Assembly: GCF_004138335.1 (NCBI RefSeq) | Contig: NZ_RYFW01000001.1 | Coordinates: 2,873,244 to 2,937,243 of the forward strand | Origin: Peristeroidobacter agariperforans | Lineage (GTDB): Bacteria > Pseudomonadota > Gammaproteobacteria > Steroidobacterales > Steroidobacteraceae | Reading direction: 5' to 3' | Length of the DNA: 64,000 nucleotides | Part shown: in pieces, positions 23,917 to 32,966 of the stretch | How positions within the stretch are numbered: position 1 is the first letter of the stretch | How the letters are laid out: each line of letters opens with the position of its first letter | Notes under the pieces: generated by a model | The model's database searches: none | What the model saw: the letters and a program-made list of their open reading frames with translations, nothing else | Told to the model about the DNA's origin: nothing | Program-made: the position numbers and the translations under genes

Positions 23917-26364
23917 TCAGCGTGGCGAGCGCCGCCGAGGCGGCGCGATCAAAGCCAGCAACGCAAGGCAGAGCATGAAATGAAGTGACATGCCGCCGCC
24001 GCCGCCGCTACTGCCGCCGCCGCTACTGCTGCCACCACTACTGCTACCACCGCCACCACTGCCACCACCACCGTTATCGCCACCTCCGCCGGAGCCGGGC
24101 GGGGGGGCAATCACGGGGTCAGTCGCAGTGTTATTCCCAGCAACCGTATCGCGCTCACGCGCAGTCACATTTGCTTGCACGTTCAATTGGGCCGCTGCAG
24201 GCAATGTGTAAGTGACTCGCGCCGTTGCATCGGCGTCCAGTTTCACGAATGGCAGCGAACAACGCACCGTCGTTGCGGCGGTCGTGCACGTGCCGCCGGG
24301 CAATTCCGCCGACACAGCGCTCGCGCCGGCCGGCGCCTGGATATCCAGCGCGACTCCGGTCGCCGCCAGCGGACCGATGTTATGAACGCGCACGTCGAAG
24401 CGATTCGGGGCGCCGTTGGCGCGATTGTCGGTGTGGTCGTGGATGCTGACTTCCAGATCCGGTGCGGTTTCAAAAGAGTGCAAGCCGGCGTCGCCGGTGG
24501 CGACAATTATCGTGGTTGGTGCGGCGGCATTGATTGTCAGCATGCGCGATGACCACCACGGGAACAGATGCGGGGTGGGCATGCGCTCCCACGAGGCGCC
24601 CGCATCGACAGAGCGAAGCAACAAATCTCCGGCGACGCCCGAGCTCAGGACGTACATGACATCAGGCGCCGCCGGGTCCAGCGCGATCGCGAGGGGGCTG
24701 CCATAAATGGAGCCCACGAAAGAAGGCAGCGGCGCGAAGCTGGCCCCGCCATTGTTGCTGACATTCAGAGTGCTGGCGGACACCGAATACATGCGGCTGG
24801 AATCGGCCGGATCGATCGCAATGTCGAAGGGCGCGTTGTGGGGCAGGACTCTGTTCCAGGTAGCGCCGCCGTCGACCGAGCGGAAGACGCCGTTGTTGTT
24901 GCCGCCTATTTTCAACGACGTGAGCAGCATTCGTGCGGAGTTGTGTGGATCGACCAGCAGGTGCGTGGCTTCAATGTCGTTCAGCCCACTCCCACCGACC
25001 GGTGTGAACGTGGCGCCGCCATCGGTGCTGCGCTGGATGATTGCCTCAGAGGTCCCTTGCGGAGACAGGGCCAGATAAATGTTCTGCGGATCCTGCGGAT
25101 CGAACGCGAGCGCATCGATCCGGGTCAGCGCAAGGTTGGCAGGGCCCACGTTCCACGAAGCGCCACCGTTGTTGGAGTAGCGCACGCCCCTGGCCGTGCC
25201 GGCCAGGATGATGTTTGGATCCGTGGGATGCGCGGCGAGCGAGCTGATCGTCAGGCCCGGAGCGGTCACAATCGATCGTTGCAGGGGGCCCTCGTCCGCA
25301 TCGCCGATGCCGATCTCGACTCTTCCCGTGGACGCATAGACTCGACCGCCACCGGTGGCCAGGTGGCGCACATGGGCTGCGCTGAGCCCGTCGTCCGAGC
25401 GCGTCCAGGTAGCGCCTGCATTGGCGGTTCGAAACACTCCGATCCCTGTGCCCGCGAGCACCACCTGAGGGTTGCTGGCCGAAATGGCGACGGAATACAT
25501 GCGGGCCGGCAAGTCGCCAACATCTGTCCAGCTGCCCGCCGAATAGCGGCGCACGACGCCGATGCCATTGATCGGGCTGGCGTACAGAGTGGATGGAACG
25601 GCGGGATCCGAATGTACGGCGTATCCGGGCAGGGTGGGGCTCGACGGCCATGCAGAGCCGTCATCCGGCTTGGAATACACGCCCCCGGGCGTGTTTGCCC
25701 ACAAAATATTGGGTGAACCCGGAGTCACCGCGAAGTCGCTGCTGCCGTTGGGCAGCGTCAGCGTGAGCCAGGTATCGCCGCCATTCTGGGTTTTCAACAG
25801 TGTGCTGAACCACCCGGCATAGACGACCGAGCTGTTGGCTGGATCCACGACCAGCCTGGTACCGCGTGCCGGCATGGCGGGGCGCTCCGAAAAGTTCGCG
25901 CCGCCATCGGTGCTGCGGAAGAACTGCTGTGCGTCGGTCGAGTAATAGATGGTATTGCCATCGGCGGAAATCGCCAGACCAGCTGCGTAGTTGATGCCTT
26001 CAGGCGCGTATGGACTGATATTCACGAACGTGGCGCCGGCATCGGTCGAGCGCCACAGGCCGGAGTCCCCCGCTATGGCGTAGATCCGGTTCGGATTGGC
26101 AGGATCGAACTGAATCGGGCCGTAGTTGGCAAAGAACGGGTCGAGTTGGAACAACTGGCTCCAGCTGCTGCCCCCGTCGGTTGTTCTGTAAAGCGCGGCG
26201 GTGCCCCCTACTGCGAACGCGAGATCCGGCTGCGAAGGATGCATGGCGAGCCGGTAGATGGAGCCGCCAGACGGCCCGCGCGCAGACCAACTGTTGACCC
26301 CGCCGTGGGCGGCACAGGCCACCAACCACAGCAACACGCAGGCTCCCGACCGGATCGATCGCAT
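23917..26364 (-). CDS. BNR/sortilin-like beta-propeller exoprotein with GlyGly-CTERM-like tail
   Basis: An 815-aa secreted protein. A signal peptide (to about residue 22) is followed by many repeats of the BNR/sortilin type, for example YRTTDGGSSWSQLF, WRSTDAGATFVNI and FRSVDGGATWNRVL. These build one or two beta-propellers over about 25-640. A domain like the DUF11/CARDB repeats follows (VSIHDHTDNRANGAPNRFDVRVHNIGP, about 645-760). Then comes a Gly/Ser-only linker. The last 30 residues hold GGGGG, a hydrophobic helix (MSLHFMLCLALLALIAPP) and a basic end RRRSPR. This layout matches the GlyGly-CTERM signal that rhombosortase processes on type II secreted proteins. The function of the propeller is unknown; related folds bind glycans or proteins. 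Confidence 0.82.
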   Translation of the reverse strand: MRSIRSGACVLLWLVACAAHGGVNSWSARGPSGGSIYRLAMHPSQPDLAFAVGGTAALYRTTDGGSSWSQLFQLDPFFANYGPIQFDPANPNRIYAIAGDSGLWRSTDAGATFVNISPYAPEGINYAAGLAISADGNTIYYSTDAQQFFRSTDGGANFSERPAMPARGTRLVVDPANSSVVYAGWFSTLLKTQNGGDTWLTLTLPNGSSDFAVTPGSPNILWANTPGGVYSKPDDGSAWPSSPTLPGYAVHSDPAVPSTLYASPINGIGVVRRYSAGSWTDVGDLPARMYSVAISASNPQVVLAGTGIGVFRTANAGATWTRSDDGLSAAHVRHLATGGGRVYASTGRVEIGIGDADEGPLQRSIVTAPGLTISSLAAHPTDPNIILAGTARGVRYSNNGGASWNVGPANLALTRIDALAFDPQDPQNIYLALSPQGTSEAIIQRSTDGGATFTPVGGSGLNDIEATHLLVDPHNSARMLLTSLKIGGNNNGVFRSVDGGATWNRVLPHNAPFDIAIDPADSSRMYSVSASTLNVSNNGGASFAPLPSFVGSIYGSPLAIALDPAAPDVMYVLSSGVAGDLLLRSVDAGASWERMPTPHLFPWWSSRMLTINAAAPTTIIVATGDAGLHSFETAPDLEVSIHDHTDNRANGAPNRFDVRVHNIGPLAATGVALDIQAPAGASAVSAELPGGTCTTAATTVRCSLPFVKLDADATARVTYTLPAAAQLNVQANVTARERDTVAGNNTATDPVIAPPPGSGGGGDNGGGGSGGGGSSSGGSSSGGGSSGGGGGMSLHFMLCLALLALIAPPRRRSPR
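23986..24100 (-). repeat. Low-complexity Gly/Ser-coding DNA
   Basis: About 115 bp of CCG/CCA/ACT-type triplets encode the Gly- and Ser-only linker in front of the C-terminal sorting helix of the exoprotein. The stretch is coding and would be prone to length change by slippage. Confidence 0.7.
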
Positions 26365-26546
26365 AATGAATTCCGTTTGCGCGCGCTCCCCGGTTTCGCG
26401 CAGCTCCCGCTGAGAGTTATCTTGCCGTGTTAGGCAGCCGGAGAATTTGGCGCACTTGATAGCAGATTGGCGGCGGGTTTTCGAGCGGCGTGCGTTCTTA
26501 TCTATTATGGCGGGCTACGCCGGTCGAGTTGGAGAGTCGGGTCGAG

Positions 26547-27089
26547 ATGGATGCGCCGGGACAGGCACGCCGCGGCGAGCGCGCGGAGGCGGAACAAATA
26601 GCGCTGTTGTCGAGGCAGTTTCGCCCGGCGCTGCGGCGTTTTTTCAGTAAACGCGTCAAGGAACAGCACGACATCGAGGACCTGGTTCAGGACGTGTTCG
26701 TGCGCCTGGTGCGCAAAGTGCAGGCCGACGGTTCGCAGATCGTTGCCGGTTACGTCTTCCAGACCGCGCAGAGCGTGCTCAACGACTGGCTGCGCAAGCG
26801 CCAGGTGCGGCAGTCGTCCGCGCACGAGCAGATCGAGGTCGAGCTGCCGAACCTCGAGGACGATGCCACACCCGAGCGCGATCTCGCAGGCAAGCAGAGC
26901 CTGGCGAGCGCGACGGCGGCGGTGCTCGAACTGCCGGAGGTCACGCGCACGATCTTCCTTCTGCGACGGCTCGAGGGCATGCGTTACGCCGACATCGCAA
27001 AACGTTTGCAAATGCCGATGAGTACGGTCGAGAAGCACATGGCCCGCGCCGTGGCTCATCTCGATTTGCGTCTGAACGGGAAGTCATGA
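26547..27089 (+). CDS. FecI-type ECF sigma factor
   Basis: A sigma factor of about 180 aa with region 2 (RRFFSKRVKEQHDIEDLVQDVFVRLVR, about 30-58) and a region 4 helix-turn-helix (MRYADIAKRLQMPMSTVEKHMARAVAHL near the end). The VEKHMARA ending is typical of FecI-type sigma factors that work with FecR. The start at ATG 26547 is chosen because GGAG lies 12 bp upstream; an in-frame ATG-less extension upstream is possible. The gene overlaps the fecR-like gene by 4 nt (ATGA). The three-gene set that follows is the classic surface-signalling arrangement, in which the TonB receptor signals through FecR to this sigma. Confidence 0.91.
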   Translation: MDAPGQARRGERAEAEQIALLSRQFRPALRRFFSKRVKEQHDIEDLVQDVFVRLVRKVQADGSQIVAGYVFQTAQSVLNDWLRKRQVRQSSAHEQIEVELPNLEDDATPERDLAGKQSLASATAAVLELPEVTRTIFLLRRLEGMRYADIAKRLQMPMSTVEKHMARAVAHLDLRLNGKS

Positions 27090-28114
27090 TGCGCGCTCGT
27101 CCCGTCCCTGCAGATCTTTCTTCCGCCGAAGCGGCCGCACGCTGGGTCGTGCGCCTCGATCGCGACAATGTCTCCGACGAAGAGCGTCGTGCCTTCGAAG
27201 CCTGGCGCGCCCGATCTCCGGAGCATGCCGCGGCTTACGAGCGTGCGCTCGCGGCGATGCATGTCTTCGATGCCTCGCCCGAAGATGCATCGTTGGATGC
27301 GCTTCGTCGGGCGGCGCTGCGTTATCAATCGGAACGCTCATGGTTCGGATTGAGAGCGGCTGCGGCGGCACTGGTGTTGCTGATGGCAGGCGTAGGGACG
27401 TTTGTCCTTCGCGACGACGCCCCCGCTGCTTCACTCTATGAGAAGGGCGCGGCGGACTACGTCACCCGGCGCGGCGAGAAACTCGATGTCACATTGCCGG
27501 ACGGCTCGGCGCTCACGCTCAATACGGAGACCGACCTCGATGTCGTTTTCGATGGTCGCCGGCGAACGGTCGAAGTCCTGCGCGGCCAGGCATTTTTCAA
27601 TGTCGCGAAGGATTCGTCGCGACCGTTCGTCGTCGTGGCGGGCGGCAAGCAGATAGTCGCGGTGGGCACCGCCTTCGACGTCCGGCTCGATCAGGGACGG
27701 GTCGAGGTGCAACTGGTCGAAGGCCACGTCGTCGTCGAGAATGCCGAGCCCGCCGGGTCCGCGTCGCCGCCGGCTCGCGATTCCAGGGAAAGCGTTCATC
27801 TCAATCCCGGGGAGGCGCTGGTGGCGACCGACGAGGAAGTCGTACGTGCCGCCGCGGAAGATCAACAACGTTTGCTGAAATGGCGCGACGGGCTCATCGA
27901 GTTCGACAACACGTCGCTCGCCGATGCAGTCGCGGAGTTCAATCGTTATTCCGCGCAGACCATCAGCATCGAGGATCCGAAGATCGCGACGCTGCCGATC
28001 TCGGGCGTGTTTCGCACCAACAGCCAGCGCAAGTTCCTGGAAGCCGTGACCAGTTTGCACCCGGTCATGATCGAGTATCGCGGCGCCGACCGGTTCGCCC
28101 TGGTTCCCCGCTGA
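27086..28114 (+). CDS. FecR-family anti-sigma regulator
   Basis: A 342-aa inner-membrane protein. The N-terminal DUF4880-like domain (LSSAEAAARWVVRLDRDNVSDEERRAFEAW, residues 10-45) is cytosolic and contacts the sigma factor. One membrane segment lies at about 92-110 (AAAALVLLMAGVGTFVL). The periplasmic FecR domain follows (YVTRRGEKLDVTLPDGSALTLNTETDLDV), and a C-terminal STN-like segment ends the protein (LADAVAEFNRYSAQTISIEDP and ISGVFRTNSQRKFLEAV). It is coupled to the FecI gene by an ATGA overlap and sits 51 bp before a TonB receptor with an N-terminal signalling domain. Together they should form one transenvelope signalling unit. Confidence 0.93.
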   Translation: MMRARPVPADLSSAEAAARWVVRLDRDNVSDEERRAFEAWRARSPEHAAAYERALAAMHVFDASPEDASLDALRRAALRYQSERSWFGLRAAAAALVLLMAGVGTFVLRDDAPAASLYEKGAADYVTRRGEKLDVTLPDGSALTLNTETDLDVVFDGRRRTVEVLRGQAFFNVAKDSSRPFVVVAGGKQIVAVGTAFDVRLDQGRVEVQLVEGHVVVENAEPAGSASPPARDSRESVHLNPGEALVATDEEVVRAAAEDQQRLLKWRDGLIEFDNTSLADAVAEFNRYSAQTISIEDPKIATLPISGVFRTNSQRKFLEAVTSLHPVMIEYRGADRFALVPR

Positions 28115-28115
28115 C

Positions 28116-28139
28116 AACGCTGGCGGTTTTTCCAGCGTT
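28116..28139 (+). terminator. Hairpin between fecR and the receptor gene
   Basis: AACGCTGG-cggttttt-CCAGCGTT is a perfect 8-bp stem located 2 bp after the fecR stop codon and 26 bp before the receptor ATG. It could act as a partial terminator or as an mRNA-processing site that sets the receptor level apart from the regulators. The T-run lies in the loop, not after the stem, so a simple intrinsic terminator is not certain. Confidence 0.45.
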
Positions 28140-28165
28140 ACGCGTTCTTTGGAATATAGAGCCGT

Positions 28166-31100
28166 ATGGCCGTCAGCAGCGAAGGGGGAAGAGTGCACAA
28201 GGTTCAATGGGCCACCGGTGGCGTCTGCGCGCTCGCGCTGGCCAGCAATGCTTTCGCTCAAGTGAGCGAGCAAACAGCGATCGAGATCGAGAGCGGCAAC
28301 CTCGCGCAATCGCTGACGGCGCTCGGCCGGCAAACTCAAACGGAACTGGTGTTCGATCCCACCGTCGTTGCTGATCGCAAGGCGCCCAGCGTCCGCGGCT
28401 CGATGACGGCCGACCAGGCGCTGGAATATCTGTTATCGGGAACAGGGTTGCGTCACGAGCGCACTTCTTCCGATGTCGTGCTGGTGCTCGCGAGTGCGCA
28501 GCAGTCGTCCTCGGCACCTTCGGAGCGTGCGCAAGAACAGCCCGCCGAAGATAGCGGCGGATATGGCGGCGGCCAGGAAAGCGCGTCGACGTCGGAACCT
28601 GTGCTCGAATCGATCACTGTCGTCGGCATCAGAAAATCCATTGCCGACGCCATCGAAGTGAAGCGCGAAGCCACGCGCATCATGGATTCGATCTCGGCCG
28701 AAGATATCGGCAAGCTGCCCGATCAAAACATCGCCGAGACGTTGAGCCGGATTCCCGGCGTGCAGGTGACGCGGGTCGAAGGCGAAGGCAAGTCCATCAC
28801 GGTGCGCGGACTCGGCCTCAACAAACTGTTGCTCAACGGCAAGAGCTTCATCGGCAGCGCTCGCAACGGCGATCCCAATCTGTCGGACGTTTCGCCGGAG
28901 CTGCTGGCGGGTGTCGACGTGATCAAGGCGCCGTCGGCGGATCTGGTCGAAGGCTGGCTGGGTGCGGTCATCAACCTGCGCACCAAGCGGCCGCTGGACC
29001 TGGCCGATTCGGTCATCTCCGGCCGACTGCAGAGCTCGTACGCCGATCGCGCCGAAGAGTGGGGAGAGAAGGTATCGGGCTTCGTCGCGCACACATTCGC
29101 GGATCGCAAGTTCGGCGTGTTGCTCAGCGGCTCGTATTCCAATTCGACGGGCGCGAGCGATGTCTATCAATCCGGCAGCTGGACTCGAGTGTCCAACGTC
29201 GATGCGACGGGTGATGGTGTCAACGACACGTTCTTCCGGCCCCTGCGCCTGATGAGCTGGGCGAATACCTACGAGGACGAGCGCTACTCGGTGAACGCGT
29301 CGGCGCAGTGGCGTCCGATTGACGAGCTGACATTCACGCTCGAAGGCGTGAAGTCGCGCCGCGAAACCGATCGGCTCCGCTCGACGCAGCAGGCCATTCT
29401 CACCAACAACATTACCAACGGCGTCATCGATGCGAGCGGCACGCTGGTCTCCGGCAACTTCTCCGGCGTCACCGTGCGTCCGCTGATTTACGGCGGCGAT
29501 TCGTACTCCGACAACGAGTATCTGAGCGGCAATGTCCACTGGGCCAAGGATCGTTGGACCGCGAACTTCAACGCCTCGGTGAGCGAAGGCGACGGTGCAG
29601 GTCTTGGCGGTGACGGCGGCAACAACAATTCGGGCAACGATAACGTGCTCGTGGCTCGCCAGCGCGCGGGCAACCTCGCCAGTGTTTCCTACGACGCCGC
29701 CGGCTCGAACGTCTCGCCGAATTACGGCTTCGACGCGAACTACGACATCTACGATCCGTCGCAGTACGAGATCTATACGACGTTCGATGTCGACTATGTT
29801 GCCGAGAACAAAGGTCACGACGCCGACTTCGATGTCGAGTATGAGCTCGATGGGTTCTTCAAGTCCGTGAAGGTCGGCGCGCGCACCGAAAACATCGAAG
29901 TGTTCGGCGGCAATCCGCTCTCGAGCTATCCGGCGCTGTCCAGCCACGATCCGACGCCGGGCAGCCCGTTGCTCGCGACCGAGGTGCCGGGGCTGAACTA
30001 CTCGGGCGTCATCGGTGGAATGTTTCCTGGTGAAAGCGGCAGCTTTCCACGGCGCGTGCTCACAGGGTCGGCCGATTTCAACCAGATCCGCAGCGCGCTC
30101 GGCGCGACGCCGATTTCGTTCGACACTCCGGGCGCCAAGGCCACCATCAACCAGGTGGAGCAGACCACTGACGCATTCTTTGCGATGGTGAGATTCGGCA
30201 GCGATGTGTTTGGCGTGCCGATGACGGGCGATCTCGGCGTGCGCCAGGTGAACGTGGACCGCGAATCGTTCGGCTACACCATCGTCGGCAATCAAGCGAT
30301 CGAGGCGCGCGCAGGCAAATCGTTCTCGGATACCTTGCCCAACCTCAATCTCATCTTCGACCTGCGCGACGATCTGAGATTGCGATTCGCCGCGGCCAAG
30401 GTGGTGGCGCGTCCGGATCTCACCAGCACGGGCGTGGGCATCTCGCTGCAGCCGGTTTCGATGACGGGCTTCTCGGGCAACCCGGATCTCGATCCGTTCC
30501 GCGCCACGCAGTTCGATACCACGGTCGAGTGGTACTTCGCGCCGGCCAGCCTCATTGCGGTCGGCGCATTCTATAAAGACGTGTCCGCGTTCACGACCTC
30601 GGTGGAAGTCGTCGAGGAACATCCGGAAGCGCCGAACAACACGCTCACGGGACCGGCGGCGTACACGTACATCATTGGCCGGCCGGTGAATGGCAAGGAC
30701 GGCAAGATTCAAGGCGTCGAGGTCAACTATCAGCACGCGCTGACCATGCTGCCGCAGCCCTTCGATGGTTTCGGTTACGCGTTCACTTACACGTATGCCG
30801 ATAGCGAGACGCCGGAGAAGGACGAGCTGACCGGGCAGACGCTGCCCATTCCAAACTCGTCCGAGCACAGCGCGAACGCTGTCGTGTACTACGAGAAGGG
30901 CCCGTTCAGCGGACGCGTCGCGTACAACTACCGCAGCGAGTACATGACCAACGGCGGCTCGATTGCCTCCGGCGGCAGCAACTACGCCGATGCCCGCGGG
31001 CAGGTCGACGCGTCGGCGTCGTTCAGGATCAACGACAATTTCCAGCTGACGTTCGAAGGTGTGAATCTCACACGCGAGATCAACAGTTTCTATCGCACCA

Positions 31101-31171
31101 ACCCCGGCCGGTTGTACAGCTCGTACCTCGACGACCGCCGCATCTACTTCGGCGTGGCGGCTACGTTCTGA
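28166..31171 (+). CDS. TonB-dependent transducer with STN signalling domain
   Basis: A 1001-aa outer-membrane receptor. After the signal peptide (ALALASNAFA) comes an STN domain (about 35-105: LAQSLTALGRQTQTELVFDP and TADQALEYLLSGTGL), which transmits ligand binding to FecR. A Gln/Ser/Glu-rich linker and the plug follow (ESITVVGIRKSIADAIEVKREATRIMDSISAEDIGKLPDQNIAETLSRIPGVQV, split over about 150-205). The rest is a 22-strand-type barrel ending in GVAATF, with the expected terminal Phe. A GTG at 28193 preceded by AAGGGGGA is an alternative start 9 codons in, with a better ribosome site. It is downstream of FecI and FecR genes. The ligand is unknown; the co-encoded FAD enzyme hints at an organic compound rather than iron. 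Confidence 0.94.
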   Translation: MAVSSEGGRVHKVQWATGGVCALALASNAFAQVSEQTAIEIESGNLAQSLTALGRQTQTELVFDPTVVADRKAPSVRGSMTADQALEYLLSGTGLRHERTSSDVVLVLASAQQSSSAPSERAQEQPAEDSGGYGGGQESASTSEPVLESITVVGIRKSIADAIEVKREATRIMDSISAEDIGKLPDQNIAETLSRIPGVQVTRVEGEGKSITVRGLGLNKLLLNGKSFIGSARNGDPNLSDVSPELLAGVDVIKAPSADLVEGWLGAVINLRTKRPLDLADSVISGRLQSSYADRAEEWGEKVSGFVAHTFADRKFGVLLSGSYSNSTGASDVYQSGSWTRVSNVDATGDGVNDTFFRPLRLMSWANTYEDERYSVNASAQWRPIDELTFTLEGVKSRRETDRLRSTQQAILTNNITNGVIDASGTLVSGNFSGVTVRPLIYGGDSYSDNEYLSGNVHWAKDRWTANFNASVSEGDGAGLGGDGGNNNSGNDNVLVARQRAGNLASVSYDAAGSNVSPNYGFDANYDIYDPSQYEIYTTFDVDYVAENKGHDADFDVEYELDGFFKSVKVGARTENIEVFGGNPLSSYPALSSHDPTPGSPLLATEVPGLNYSGVIGGMFPGESGSFPRRVLTGSADFNQIRSALGATPISFDTPGAKATINQVEQTTDAFFAMVRFGSDVFGVPMTGDLGVRQVNVDRESFGYTIVGNQAIEARAGKSFSDTLPNLNLIFDLRDDLRLRFAAAKVVARPDLTSTGVGISLQPVSMTGFSGNPDLDPFRATQFDTTVEWYFAPASLIAVGAFYKDVSAFTTSVEVVEEHPEAPNNTLTGPAAYTYIIGRPVNGKDGKIQGVEVNYQHALTMLPQPFDGFGYAFTYTYADSETPEKDELTGQTLPIPNSSEHSANAVVYYEKGPFSGRVAYNYRSEYMTNGGSIASGGSNYADARGQVDASASFRINDNFQLTFEGVNLTREINSFYRTNPGRLYSSYLDDRRIYFGVAATF

Positions 31172-31209
31172 TGTAACCCTGTTCCTTGCCCGCTGACTCC
31201 AAGATACAA

Positions 31210-32898
31210 ATGGCTCACTATCCAGCTGCCCGGTTCGTTGTCGGCGTTGCGTCCCTGGCTTGCATTGCCGGTTGCGCTGGCTCAGGCGGGCATGGCGATG
31301 CCAGCGTGCCGGTCGCGGCTTCGGCCGGGACGGACCTCGTCATCTACGGCTGCACGCCCGCCGGTCTCACAGCTGCAATCACTGCCAAGTCGCGCGACCG
31401 CAGTGTTGTCCTGCTTTGCCCCGAGGGGCACGTGGGCGGGATGACGACCAACGGCCTGGGCTGGGCGGACACGGGAAATCACGCCGCGATTGGCGGCATG
31501 GCGCGACGTTTCTATCAAGACGTGAAGGCGCACTACCAAGGCGTCGGCTTCAAGGGCGTCGCCACCTCGCAATCCAAAACCGAAGGCGAGGAAGATGCGA
31601 TGTGGGTGTTCGAGCCGCACGTCGCCGAGACGATCTACTTGCGATGGCTGAAGGACGCGGGCGTCAAACCTGTGTTCAACGCGAAGCTGCGCCTCGATCC
31701 CGCTGCCATCGAAAAGCGTGACCGGCAGATCGTCTCCATCCAAATGCTCGACGGTGCGCGCTACAACGGTCGCATGTTCGTCGATGCAACCTACGAGGGC
31801 GATTTGATGGCGATGGCTGGCGTGACCTTTACGACCGGCCGCGAAGGCAACGCCATGTATGGCGAGGACTACAACGGCGTGCAGACGGCGAACGCCGAGC
31901 AACACAATTTCGAGTTGAACATCGATCCGTACGTGAAGCCCGGCGATCGCTCCAGTGGCCTCGTGCCTCTGATCGAGTCTGGTCCGCCAGGCGAGCAGGG
32001 CGCAGGCGACAAGCGCATTCAAGCGTATAACTTCCGCCTGTGCATGACGAAGGATCCGGCGAACCGCGCGCCCGTGCCGAAGCCGCCGGACTACGACGCC
32101 TGGACATATGAACTGCTGGGCCGCTATCTCGATGCCGGCTGGCGGCACAGGTTCCGCAAGTTCGACCCGATTCCAAATCACAAGACCGACGTCAACAATT
32201 ACGGCGCGATCTCGACCGATTTCATCGGCGGCAATTACGACTATCCGACTGCCGACTACGAACGACGCCGCCAGATTTTCGAGGCGCACAGGAACTATCA
32301 GTCGGGCTTGATCTGGTTCATGCAGAACGATCCGCGCGTGCCCGCCGATGTGCGCCAGTCGATGTCGGAGTGGGGATTGTGCGCGGATGAGTTCGTCGAC
32401 AACGGTCATTGGCCGCGCGAAATGTATGTGCGGGAAGCGCGACGCATGGTGTCCGACTTCGTCATGACCGAGCGGCACCTGGAAGGTCAACTGCCGACGC
32501 CGCGTTCCGTCGGGCTCGGCTCGTACACGATGGATTCGCACAACGTGCAGCGCTACGTGAATGCGGACGGCTTTGCGCGCAACGAAGGCGATGTGCAGAT
32601 CCACCTCGATCGCACCTACGAGATCAGTTACGACGCCATCGTGCCGCGCGCCGCCGAAGCCACCAATCTGTTCGTGCCGGTTGCCGTGTCCGCTTCTCAC
32701 ATCGCTTATGGCTCGATCCGCATGGAGCCGGTTTTCATGATCCTGGGTCAATCCGTGGGCGAGGCGGCGGTGTTGGCGATCGAGCAGGGAATTCGCGTGC
32801 AGGACCTTCCCTATGAAATGCTGGCGGCGCGTCTGCGCGACCGAGGCCAGCTGATCGATCCTGTAAGCGGCAAATACGTTCCTGCACCGCCCCGATAG
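31210..32898 (+). CDS. FAD-dependent oxidoreductase lipoprotein
   Basis: A 562-aa protein of the FAD_oxidored family (PF12831-like), common near glycan-utilisation genes. A lipoprotein signal is visible (VASLACIAGC). The dinucleotide-binding fold comes next: TDLVIYGCTPAGLTAAITAKSRDR, followed by PEGHVGGMTTNGLGWADTG, typical of this family. The C-terminal block is VPVAVSASHIAYGSIRMEPVFMILGQSVGEAA. The ATG at 31210 gives a normal lipoprotein start; a TTG further upstream is less likely. The gene begins 38 bp after the STN receptor gene and is probably co-transcribed with it. It may oxidise or rearrange the imported ligand in the periplasm, but the substrate is unknown. Confidence 0.87.
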   Translation: MAHYPAARFVVGVASLACIAGCAGSGGHGDASVPVAASAGTDLVIYGCTPAGLTAAITAKSRDRSVVLLCPEGHVGGMTTNGLGWADTGNHAAIGGMARRFYQDVKAHYQGVGFKGVATSQSKTEGEEDAMWVFEPHVAETIYLRWLKDAGVKPVFNAKLRLDPAAIEKRDRQIVSIQMLDGARYNGRMFVDATYEGDLMAMAGVTFTTGREGNAMYGEDYNGVQTANAEQHNFELNIDPYVKPGDRSSGLVPLIESGPPGEQGAGDKRIQAYNFRLCMTKDPANRAPVPKPPDYDAWTYELLGRYLDAGWRHRFRKFDPIPNHKTDVNNYGAISTDFIGGNYDYPTADYERRRQIFEAHRNYQSGLIWFMQNDPRVPADVRQSMSEWGLCADEFVDNGHWPREMYVREARRMVSDFVMTERHLEGQLPTPRSVGLGSYTMDSHNVQRYVNADGFARNEGDVQIHLDRTYEISYDAIVPRAAEATNLFVPVAVSASHIAYGSIRMEPVFMILGQSVGEAAVLAIEQGIRVQDLPYEMLAARLRDRGQLIDPVSGKYVPAPPR

Positions 32899-32966
32899 TT
32901 GTCCGAATTTAGCGGGTGTCTTCGTGCTGCCGGGGTCGATATGATCGGCTGCGGAGGTTCACGCGC

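Noticed and set aside
23985-24215. Plus-strand frames rich in Pro or Arg/His near the Gly/Ser linker
   Set aside because: They are the reverse reading of the low-complexity linker of the BNR exoprotein.
28433-30868. 811-codon open frame antisense to the STN receptor gene
   Set aside because: It is a shadow of codon bias in a GC-rich gene. No motif, ribosome site or neighbour supports it.
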